Source: Lentilactobacillus parafarraginis DSM 18390 = JCM 14109 (GTDB lineage Bacteria; Bacillota; Bacilli; Lactobacillales; Lactobacillaceae). Taken from it: 41,551 nt of DNA. The translations under genes were made by a program, and so were the position numbers. Shown one piece after another: positions 1-6,037 of this stretch. Numbering within the stretch: position 1 is the first letter of the stretch; each line of letters begins with the position of its first letter. Below the pieces are notes generated by a model. It was given only the letters and a program-made list of their open reading frames with translations. It searched no databases and had not been told where the DNA came from. The stretch is from NCBI RefSeq assembly GCF_001435895.1, contig NZ_AZFZ01000023.1:1-41551 (forward strand), in the 5' to 3' direction.

Positions 1-30
1 TATTTACTTTAACTTTGGGGGTACACCTCA
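1..30 (-). mobile_element. possible terminal inverted repeat of an IS3-family element lying to the left
   Basis: Read on the minus strand from position 30, the sequence begins TGAGGTGTACCCCC and continues AAAGTT. This resembles the TG-starting ends of IS150-type IS3-family elements. It matches the other window edge (41524-41551, plus strand) at 15 of the first 20 positions. The orientation places the body of any element outside the window. No transposase is visible, so this rests only on end similarity. Confidence 0.35.
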
Positions 31-63
31 ATTCCAGTCGTTTTTTCTATGAAGTGATTTAAA

Positions 64-942
64 TTACTTCTTTGAAGAACTTGCAAGGTAATCAGACAAG
101 ACGTTTTGAAGATCCTTATCCTGAATTGAAACGTTACCCTTCTTCAATACCTTAGCAACAACGGAGTGTAAGGTATCACTATCAGACAATCGCTTGTTAA
201 CGATTTGTGTCTTTAATTCGCTTTCATGGTCTTTGTAAGTGCCCTTTGCTGGGTGGTTAACCATTTGGATAACCTGGTAACCATACTGTGTCTTAACAGG
301 GGTCTTGGTGTATTCACCATTCTTCAGCTGGAAGGCAGCTTTACGGAAGTTGGCATCCAATGACGTGTTAGTGTTATCAAATGGTGAGATCCGGCCACCC
401 TTGTTTTTAGTTGCGGTATCAGTTGAGTACTTCTTAGCTAAGCTTGAGAAGCTCTTACCAGCTTTAAGTTGTTTGATAACCGTTTCAGCAGTTGATTTCT
501 TCGAAACCAAAATCTGGTTTACAGTTACCTTTGGCTGGTACGACTTGAACTGATTCTTCAACTGGGCATCAGTAAACTTGGTGTTGGCACGAACGGCTTG
601 CTGCAATAAGAGATTTGAACGAATCGAATCTTTTAATTGAGAAACAGTCATTCCGTTTTGCTGAAGGACAGCGTTAAATGACGAGCCGTATTGCTTCTTG
701 TACTTCTTAAGTTCGTTATTAACTTGAGAATCCTTAACTTTTTTCCCATATTGCTTTTCCAATACTTTGTTAAGAATCATTTGCTGTAAGACTGCTTTAC
801 CACTTGACGTACCCTTCAAGCTGCTGTAATAAGCACTTTCCGTAATTTTACCGCCATCGGTCGTAGCAACTGATTTACTACCACACGCTGCAAGTGTAAA
901 ACTCATCAGTACTCCGGCTAAAACGATTAGCCATTTTTTCAT
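64..942 (-). CDS. prsA: PrsA-type foldase lipoprotein (parvulin peptidyl-prolyl isomerase)
   Basis: An extracytoplasmic, membrane-anchored chaperone and peptidyl-prolyl cis-trans isomerase that helps exported proteins fold. The 292-residue product starts with a lipoprotein signal peptide: KK, a hydrophobic run, then lipobox LAAC with the acylated Cys at residue 20. A parvulin rotamase domain occupies about residues 135-225 (motifs [31 protein letters not shown]), flanked by charged helical regions typical of PrsA. The reading frame is open four codons further upstream, but ATG at 942 places MKK directly before the signal peptide. It lies near a YtxH-like gene, hit and ecsAB, a neighbourhood conserved in Bacilli. 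An extended -10 and a short 5' hairpin lie upstream. Confidence 0.95.
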   Translation of the reverse strand: MKKWLIVLAGVLMSFTLAACGSKSVATTDGGKITESAYYSSLKGTSSGKAVLQQMILNKVLEKQYGKKVKDSQVNNELKKYKKQYGSSFNAVLQQNGMTVSQLKDSIRSNLLLQQAVRANTKFTDAQLKNQFKSYQPKVTVNQILVSKKSTAETVIKQLKAGKSFSSLAKKYSTDTATKNKGGRISPFDNTNTSLDANFRKAAFQLKNGEYTKTPVKTQYGYQVIQMVNHPAKGTYKDHESELKTQIVNKRLSDSDTLHSVVAKVLKKGNVSIQDKDLQNVLSDYLASSSKK

Positions 943-973
943 ACAAAAACACATCCATTTCTACAATAGTATT

Positions 974-990
974 CGTCTGCGAAGCAAACG
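974..990 (-). other. short stem-loop at the predicted 5' end of the prsA transcript
   Basis: On the minus strand, CGTTTGC and GCAGACG can form a 7-bp stem (one G-U pair) with a TTC loop. It begins only a few bases after the transcription start predicted from the extended -10 at 1000-1008. Such 5'-terminal hairpins can stabilise mRNA. There is no U-tract, so it is not a terminator. Confidence 0.35.
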
Positions 991-999
991 TTCCGTACA

Positions 1000-1008
1000 A
1001 TAATAACA
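1000..1008 (-). promoter_or_regulatory. extended -10 promoter candidate for prsA
   Basis: The minus strand reads TGTTATTAT, a TGn extended -10 element about 60 bases before the prsA start codon. No good -35 is seen at the usual distance, which is tolerated for extended -10 promoters. Confidence 0.4.
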
Positions 1009-1068
1009 TATTCTCGGGTTTATAAAGGAACTCGTGGTCAATTTAAACAAAATTTCATAAAATAGTGA

Positions 1069-1380
1069 TTATGATTTTTTCATTTTATCGGTATATTTAT
1101 TGATCTCGTCAATCCTTGGTTGGATTTGAAATCTCGCCTCATCAATGTCACGCTGAAGGTCACTAATGGCCTCTTGGAGTTCAGGCAATTGGGCCTTTAA
1201 TTCCGCCATTGCGGTACTAAAAGCTTTTTGAGCCGTTTTTAAATCCCCATAAGCCTGCTTCTTGACGAGAAAATAATGACGAACCCGTTGGACGAATTCT
1301 GCCGGGGTTTCCTTATGGTAATAAAGATGGGCGCCAAAAAGAAAGGCGCCGACGCCGGCGACTTTAAAGAATGTTTTCAT
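1069..1380 (-). CDS. YtxH-like small membrane-anchored coiled-coil protein
   Basis: A 103-residue protein of unknown biochemical role. The first ~21 residues are hydrophobic with a basic start, forming one membrane segment or uncleaved signal anchor. The rest is charged and heptad-like (about residues 40-95), consistent with a coiled coil facing one side of the membrane. This architecture matches YtxH/YhaH-type proteins, which sit next to hit and prsA in other Bacilli. Its ATG lies two bases after the hit stop codon, and its GGGAG ribosome site is inside the end of hit, so the two genes are translationally linked. The family assignment rests on architecture and context. Confidence 0.75.
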   Translation of the reverse strand: MKTFFKVAGVGAFLFGAHLYYHKETPAEFVQRVRHYFLVKKQAYGDLKTAQKAFSTAMAELKAQLPELQEAISDLQRDIDEARFQIQPRIDEINKYTDKMKKS

Positions 1381-1382
1381 GA

Positions 1383-1811
1383 TTAATCTCCCATGTGGTC
1401 AACGATTGAATTCTGAATCTGCTTGAGATCTTCGGCGGTGTACTTATTGGAATTATCCTTGAAAGTCATCGAGAAGTCATCATGGGTTGTGTAACGGGGA
1501 ACTAGGTGAAAGTGGGAGTGAAATACCGACTGGTAGGCGACCTGACCATTGTTATTCAAGATGTTCATTCCCTTTATGTCAGGGTTAGATGCCTTAACGG
1601 CCCGGGCAATCTTTGGAATCCGTGAAAAGACTTCGGCAGCCAGTTGTGGGTCATACTCAAAAATATTGGCAATATGTTTCTTGGGAATGACCAGGGTGTG
1701 GCCGGGCGTTCCCTGAGAAATATCTAAGAATGCTTTGACCACGTCGTCCTCATAAACGGTGTAACTGGGAATTTCATTTCGCACGATTTTACAAAAAATA
1801 CAATCTTTCAA
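1383..1811 (-). CDS. hit: HIT-family nucleotide-binding hydrolase
   Basis: A histidine-triad protein, cytoplasmic, expected to hydrolyse nucleoside phosphoramidates or dinucleoside polyphosphates; the physiological substrate in Bacilli is unclear. The 142-residue length is typical. The triad HSHFHLV is at residues 98-104 (His98, His100, His102), and the N terminus carries Cys4 and Cys7, common in Gram-positive HIT proteins. The start is a TTG preceded by AAGAAGGTAA at good spacing; no ATG fits. It is divergent from ecsA and followed at two bases by the YtxH-like gene. Confidence 0.93.
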   Translation of the reverse strand: MKDCIFCKIVRNEIPSYTVYEDDVVKAFLDISQGTPGHTLVIPKKHIANIFEYDPQLAAEVFSRIPKIARAVKASNPDIKGMNILNNNGQVAYQSVFHSHFHLVPRYTTHDDFSMTFKDNSNKYTAEDLKQIQNSIVDHMGD

Positions 1812-1845
1812 ATGCGTTACCTTCTTTCTGTTTATACTAACAATT

Positions 1846-1854
1846 ATTATAACA
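1846..1854 (-). promoter_or_regulatory. extended -10 promoter for hit
   Basis: The minus strand reads TGTTATAAT, a consensus TGn extended -10, about 35 bases before the TTG start of hit. The -35 region is poor. Confidence 0.55.
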
Positions 1855-1893
1855 TCAATGTCTCAGGGAACTCATTCAAAGTCTGGTTTAGTA

Positions 1894-1902
1894 TGTTATA
1901 AT
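1894..1902 (+). promoter_or_regulatory. extended -10 promoter for ecsAB
   Basis: The plus strand reads TGTTATAAT, the same consensus extended -10 as the divergent hit promoter 40 bases away. It lies about 70 bases before the ecsA start. No strong -35 is present. Confidence 0.55.
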
Positions 1903-1970
1903 CAATTCTGTATCTATTTTTGAAGCATATTGAAACGATCAACTAATAATAAGAATTGTGGAGTGAAATA

Positions 1971-2708
1971 ATGGCCTTACAAGTGTCAAATTTGGTCGGT
2001 GGCTATTCTCAAGTCCCCGTTTTAAAAGATGTTTCGTTTGATGTTAAGGACGGTGAATTGGTCGGTTTAATCGGCCTTAATGGTGCCGGAAAGTCCACGA
2101 CCATCAACCATATCATTGGTCTACTAACGCCTTTTAAAGGATCGATTAAGATTAACGACGTCACGATTAATGACGATGTTCAGCAGTATAAAAAACAAAT
2201 TGCGTATATTCCGGAACAGCCAATTGTTTACAAGGAACTTACCTTGAAGGAACACTTGGAGTTGACGATGTTGGCTTATGACTTGGATCAAAAAACTGCC
2301 TGGCAGCGGGCCGACAAATTGTTGAAGCTGTTTCGGCTTGATAATAAGCTCGACTGGTTTCCGGATAATTTTTCCAAAGGAATGCGGCAAAAGGTCATGA
2401 TCGTTTGCGCGTTCTTAACTGACGCCAAGCTGTTTATTATTGATGAGCCCTTTCTGGGACTAGATCCCTTGGCTGTCAATGACCTATTGAATCTGATTTC
2501 CGAACGAAAAAAAGCCGGTGCCAGCATTTTAATGTCGACTCACGTTTTGGACACCGCTCAGCGGTACTGTGACCGGTTTGTCCTCCTTCATGATGGGCAG
2601 GTTCGCACAGAGGGCACCATCGAGGAACTGCGGCAATTATTCCCCGATGCCGGCGAGTCCTTAAATGATATTTACCTCACCCTTGCAAGGGAAGGCGACG
2701 CATCATGA
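1971..2708 (+). CDS. ecsA: ABC transporter ATP-binding protein EcsA
   Basis: The cytoplasmic ATPase subunit of the Ecs transporter, which in Bacillus affects protein secretion and intramembrane proteolysis; its transported substrate is not established. In 245 residues: Walker A GLNGAGKST (35-43), a diverged signature FSKGMRQK (134-141), Walker B LFIIDEP (154-160) and the switch His191. ATG at 1971 follows a GGAG site; an in-frame TTG at 1956 is disfavoured because it precedes that site. The stop overlaps the ecsB start (ATGA), indicating translational coupling. Confidence 0.93.
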   Translation: MALQVSNLVGGYSQVPVLKDVSFDVKDGELVGLIGLNGAGKSTTINHIIGLLTPFKGSIKINDVTINDDVQQYKKQIAYIPEQPIVYKELTLKEHLELTMLAYDLDQKTAWQRADKLLKLFRLDNKLDWFPDNFSKGMRQKVMIVCAFLTDAKLFIIDEPFLGLDPLAVNDLLNLISERKKAGASILMSTHVLDTAQRYCDRFVLLHDGQVRTEGTIEELRQLFPDAGESLNDIYLTLAREGDAS

Positions 2709-3928
2709 CAAACTTATTCAAGAAGCGTCTTGGCGCGCATTTAACCGAACTGCTCAAGTATTTACGGTTTGTCTTTAACGACTACTTTGTCCTGGCCCTG
2801 GTCTTCATGATTGGCGGGCTGGGCTACTACTATTCCAATGCACTCAAGCAGCTTAAAACGGGTCTCTGGTGGGCGCCGCTTGTCATTATCGCTGTGTATT
2901 TAATGGGCCTTCAATGTGGTCGTTTGGCAACGATGCTTCAAGATCCGGACTACGTTTTTTTACTGCCGCGAGAGGCGGAAATGATTGGTTATCTCAGACG
3001 GGCTTTTAATTATAGTGCGCTGTTGGCATGCTTGATTCAATTGTTAATTTGGGTCGTATTGATGCCATTTGTTCAGGTAACTGCCGGCGCATCGGTTCCC
3101 GAATTATTCGGGCTATTGGCAACCATTCTGTTTTTGAAAGTCACATGGTTAAATGCCGACTTTGCCCGGAAATACCATCTCAATCACCAGTGGCTGGGCA
3201 ATCGGCTGCTGTTTAGATTGGTAGTGCCGGTGATTGTGCTGGCGCTCGGTGTTTACGTTAATGTCTATGTCGGCGCCGGTTTAGCAGCCGTGGTTATGAT
3301 CATTGGATTGGTGAGTCGAAGAAGTTGGGCTAGTCGGTCACTGGACTGGCAGACCGCAATCGCTGATGAAAATAGTCGAATGCATTCAATTTACCAATTT
3401 TTTAATCTGTTTACGGACGTCCCATCATTAAATGGGGCAATCAAGCGCCGGCGATACTTTGACGGCCTGTTGCGATTGATTCGGTTGCTGCCTAAGAATA
3501 CCTATCTTTATCTCTACGCCCACGGGATTGTCCGCGACAGTGAGATGAGCGGGTTGTTTATGCGATTGACGGTCATCGGCACGCTGTTTTTAATCTTCAT
3601 TAAGGGCGAGGCGCTGCCGATTATCCTGTGTCTTTTATTCATCTATCTGATCGGTTTTCAAATGATTCCGTTTTATTTTCATTATGAAGATAACGCGTTT
3701 GTTCATATTTATCCGATCACAACCGACCATCAGCTTCAGAATTTCCAACGGGTTTTGCTCACGATGATGAGTATCGTTGCGTTGATCTTTGCGATCGTTG
3801 TCATTATCGTGAACATCACCAATCCGGTCACCGTGATTGGGGTGGTCGTTTGTGAAGCCGTTGAAATTGGTTACTTTGTTTATATGTATGTTCCTAGAAG
3901 AATTCGTAAGAGTGAATTCAGTCGTTAA
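2705..3928 (+). CDS. ecsB: ABC transporter permease EcsB
   Basis: The 407-residue integral membrane partner of EcsA. Hydrophobic stretches near residues 27-45, 55-70, 105-145, 170-200, 283-325 and 350-400 give a multi-pass topology with a cytosolic basic segment between (about 205-270), as in EcsB. It overlaps ecsA by four bases. Because the Bacillus homologue is linked to secretion, its position next to prsA and hit supports a role in envelope homeostasis. A long open frame exists on the opposite strand across its 3' end but has no support as a gene. Confidence 0.9.
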   Translation: MTNLFKKRLGAHLTELLKYLRFVFNDYFVLALVFMIGGLGYYYSNALKQLKTGLWWAPLVIIAVYLMGLQCGRLATMLQDPDYVFLLPREAEMIGYLRRAFNYSALLACLIQLLIWVVLMPFVQVTAGASVPELFGLLATILFLKVTWLNADFARKYHLNHQWLGNRLLFRLVVPVIVLALGVYVNVYVGAGLAAVVMIIGLVSRRSWASRSLDWQTAIADENSRMHSIYQFFNLFTDVPSLNGAIKRRRYFDGLLRLIRLLPKNTYLYLYAHGIVRDSEMSGLFMRLTVIGTLFLIFIKGEALPIILCLLFIYLIGFQMIPFYFHYEDNAFVHIYPITTDHQLQNFQRVLLTMMSIVALIFAIVVIIVNITNPVTVIGVVVCEAVEIGYFVYMYVPRRIRKSEFSR

Positions 3929-3946
3929 AATTATGAGGTGAATTTT

Positions 3947-4588
3947 TTGCGCGTACGAAACAAGCCGTGGGCCGATGGGTATATTAAAGCTCACGCCGAC
4001 TACATTGTGATTGATCCCCAGAACTGGCTGGGAAAGTGGCAAAGCCGGTTTGAAAAAAGCCAACCTCTCGACGTTGAGGTTGGCACTGGAAAGGGCCAGT
4101 TCATTATTGAAATGGCCAAGGCCCATCCAGACATTAACTTTATTGGCGTTGAACTCCAAAAATCCGTCATTGCAACCGCATTGCGGAAATTCATGACCGC
4201 ACCACTCCCCAATCTCCAATTTGTTCTGACAGACGGGGCTAATCTGGACGAATTCTTTCATCCAGACGAAGTTAATAAAATTTTTCTCAATTTTTCTGAT
4301 CCATGGCCCAAGAAGCGCCATGCTAAGCGCCGCTTGACGTCGCCAGGATTTTTGAAGACTTACCAAACGGTACTGGATCCGGCTGGGACGATTGAATTTA
4401 AAACCGACAATCGGGGGCTTTTCGAGTATACGCTGGTCACCATGAACCATTATCCGATGACCTTTGACTATGTGTCGCTGGATTTGCATCATTCGCCAGA
4501 AAATGAAACCAATATTCAAACCGAGTATGAGGAAAAGTTCAGTCCCAACGGGCCAATTTACAAGCTGGTCGCTCATTTTAATGCGTAA
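3947..4588 (+). CDS. trmB: tRNA (guanine-N7)-methyltransferase
   Basis: Methylates N7 of G46 in the variable loop of tRNAs using S-adenosylmethionine. The 213-residue protein starts MRVRNKPWA, the usual TrmB start, from a TTG codon; GAGGTG sits six bases upstream, so an in-frame GTG inside that site (3938) is rejected as start. The SAM-binding motif EVGTGKGQF lies near residues 45-53, and the catalytic/tRNA-binding motif SDPWPKKRH near 117-125. It follows ecsB closely. Its last 16 bases overlap the end of a convergent minus-strand gene. Confidence 0.95.
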   Translation: MRVRNKPWADGYIKAHADYIVIDPQNWLGKWQSRFEKSQPLDVEVGTGKGQFIIEMAKAHPDINFIGVELQKSVIATALRKFMTAPLPNLQFVLTDGANLDEFFHPDEVNKIFLNFSDPWPKKRHAKRRLTSPGFLKTYQTVLDPAGTIEFKTDNRGLFEYTLVTMNHYPMTFDYVSLDLHHSPENETNIQTEYEEKFSPNGPIYKLVAHFNA

Positions 4589-4887
4589 GCGCGCTGATTG
4601 CTGATCGTACCGGATTGGCGATCGGCCCAGTATTCGTTTACCAAGACTTGGCCATCGGCATTTCGATAGTTAAGACCGAAATGATATTGACCATCTGAAT
4701 CAGCAACTTGCCAGCTGCCAAGATATGTACCGTTACCTGAAAGTTTTCGCTGGTCGCTTATTATTTGGCTTAAGGACCTTTCCGCGGTTTGATTTTTCTG
4801 GTAATCTTTATGGAGATCGGCAATTGTTTTCATACTGAGCAGGAGGCCAATTGCTGTTAAACTATAACGCATTATTTTGTTTGTCAT
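4573..4887 (-). CDS. small membrane-anchored protein of unknown function
   Basis: Not recognised. The 104-residue product has one N-terminal hydrophobic segment (about residues 5-21) after a basic start, then a polar helix-like stretch and a C-terminal region rich in aromatic and polar residues, likely a small extracytoplasmic beta-rich domain. ATG at 4887 is chosen because AAAGGG lies eight bases upstream; the in-frame GTG at 4896 is too close to it. The gene is convergent with trmB and the coding ends overlap by 16 bases. A minus-strand TATAAT lies at 4914-4919. Its reality is supported by the ribosome site, promoter and signal-anchor pattern, not by homology. Confidence 0.7.
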   Translation of the reverse strand: MTNKIMRYSLTAIGLLLSMKTIADLHKDYQKNQTAERSLSQIISDQRKLSGNGTYLGSWQVADSDGQYHFGLNYRNADGQVLVNEYWADRQSGTISNQRAYALK

Positions 4888-4913
4888 TTTCTTCACCCTT
4901 TTGTTTGAGACTA

Positions 4914-4919
4914 ATTATA
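4914..4919 (-). promoter_or_regulatory. -10 candidate for the unknown small membrane protein gene
   Basis: The minus strand reads TATAAT, about 27 bases before the start codon of the gene ending at 4573. The -35 region is weak (TTAACC at short spacing). Confidence 0.35.
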
Positions 4920-4975
4920 GTTTAATATAAGGATGGTTAATGAGCAAAGATTGCCGGTAAATGAGAAATTTGCGC

Positions 4976-4981
4976 TATAAT
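4976..4981 (+). promoter_or_regulatory. -10 candidate for the thioredoxin-ytpR-sftA-murC group
   Basis: A perfect TATAAT lies 38 bases before the thioredoxin start. The best -35 (TTGCCG, 4951-4956) is 19 bases away, longer than ideal. Confidence 0.4.
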
Positions 4982-5019
4982 TTACTTACTAAAAAGAAGT
5001 GGGAAAGGATGAACGATTT

Positions 5020-5343
5020 ATGAAAGATTTACCAAAGACCGACCTTGCAACTCTTAAAAAAGATATCTCAGCTGGCAAATATATGCTGTTTTTTACCGCG
5101 GATTGGTGCCCAGACTGCCGGTTTATTAAACCAGCAATGCCTGAAATTGAAAAAACGTATTCCGATTACCAATTTTTAAAGGTTGATCGGGACGAAAATA
5201 TCGATTTGGCAGGCGAAATGAATATCATGGGGATCCCAAGCTTCGTTGCCTATGACAACGGTCAAGAAATTGGTCGGTTCTCAAACGCTGATCGAAAAAC
5301 AAAGCAGGAAGTTGAAAGCTTCATCGATTCACTACAAAAATAA
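5020..5343 (+). CDS. thioredoxin-family protein (YtpP-like)
   Basis: A cytoplasmic thioredoxin-fold protein of 107 residues. The redox motif is WCPDC (Cys30 and Cys33) rather than the classic WCGPC, and the cis-proline loop reads MGIPSF. The WCPDC form and the place before ytpR and sftA match YtpP of Bacillus rather than the main TrxA. ATG at 5020 follows AAAGGATG; an upstream in-frame GTG (4999) would lie before that site. It is probably a specialised thiol-disulfide protein; its partner is unknown. Confidence 0.88.
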   Translation: MKDLPKTDLATLKKDISAGKYMLFFTADWCPDCRFIKPAMPEIEKTYSDYQFLKVDRDENIDLAGEMNIMGIPSFVAYDNGQEIGRFSNADRKTKQEVESFIDSLQK

Positions 5344-5370
5344 GATAATTAGATTTGGAAGGATAAAGTG

Positions 5371-6012
5371 ATGTTAATAGCAAGTTATAACCCTAAAAAT
5401 ACCGGTGATACCATGGTTGTCATTATGAGCCAAGATGTTGCCGACCAAGAAGTCGCGATCCATGATCATGTTGCCCGCATTTTTAATCCGGCGGACGACA
5501 CAACACTGGGGTACAACTTTTTACAGGCAAGCGTTATTCTTCCCGACGTTGTAAAAGTAAATGGCCGGGTCCACTTGAGTGCTGATGATGTGGCCAAGCT
5601 GAACGCCTACTTGCAAACCCATGAGTTTCCTGGCGACATTCAGCTTGATAATGAGCCAAGATTCGTGGTTGGTTATGTAAAATCAATGACGGATCATCCC
5701 CGTTCAGATCACCTGAAGATTACCCAAACTGAGATTGATGGGGGCAGGGAACTTCAAATCGTCAGCGGATCGCCGAATATGCGGGCTGACATCAAGGTTG
5801 TTGTTGCAAAAGTTGGCGCTATGATGCCGGATGGAATGATTATTTGGCCGGGGGAATTGCGCGGAACCGAAAGCGACGGAATGATTTGCTCAGGCAGAGA
5901 ACTTAAATTGCCAAATGCCCCTCAAGTTCCGGGTGCGCTCATTTTACCGGATGATTTCCAAGAGGTCGGCGAACCGTTTGACTTCGATAAAGCCCAGCAT
6001 TTATTCAGTTAA
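5371..6012 (+). CDS. ytpR: YtpR-family tRNA-binding (EMAP/OB-fold) protein
   Basis: A 213-residue protein with an N-terminal DUF4479-type region (about 1-90) and a C-terminal tRNA-binding OB fold (about 95-205). The motifs HPRSDHL, IVSGSPN and ESDGMICSGREL correspond to those in the N-terminal domain of PheT, also in this window (HPDSDHL, IVCGAPN, ESEGMICAL), so it is a free-standing relative of that domain. The exact role is unknown. ATG at 5371 follows GGAAGGA; a GTG immediately before it is also in frame. It lies between the thioredoxin and sftA, as in Bacillus. Confidence 0.9.
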   Translation: MLIASYNPKNTGDTMVVIMSQDVADQEVAIHDHVARIFNPADDTTLGYNFLQASVILPDVVKVNGRVHLSADDVAKLNAYLQTHEFPGDIQLDNEPRFVVGYVKSMTDHPRSDHLKITQTEIDGGRELQIVSGSPNMRADIKVVVAKVGAMMPDGMIIWPGELRGTESDGMICSGRELKLPNAPQVPGALILPDDFQEVGEPFDFDKAQHLFS

Positions 6013-6037
6013 AAACTATATTAAAAGGTGAGTAATC

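Noticed and set aside
51-70. Near-palindrome at the prsA stop codon as a terminator
   Set aside because: Weak A/T-rich stem containing the stop codon itself, and no T-run on the minus strand after it.
3635-4576. A 313-codon open frame on the minus strand across ecsB and trmB
   Set aside because: It lies opposite two well-supported genes, has no ribosome site or recognisable domain, and its composition is that of a reversed frame.
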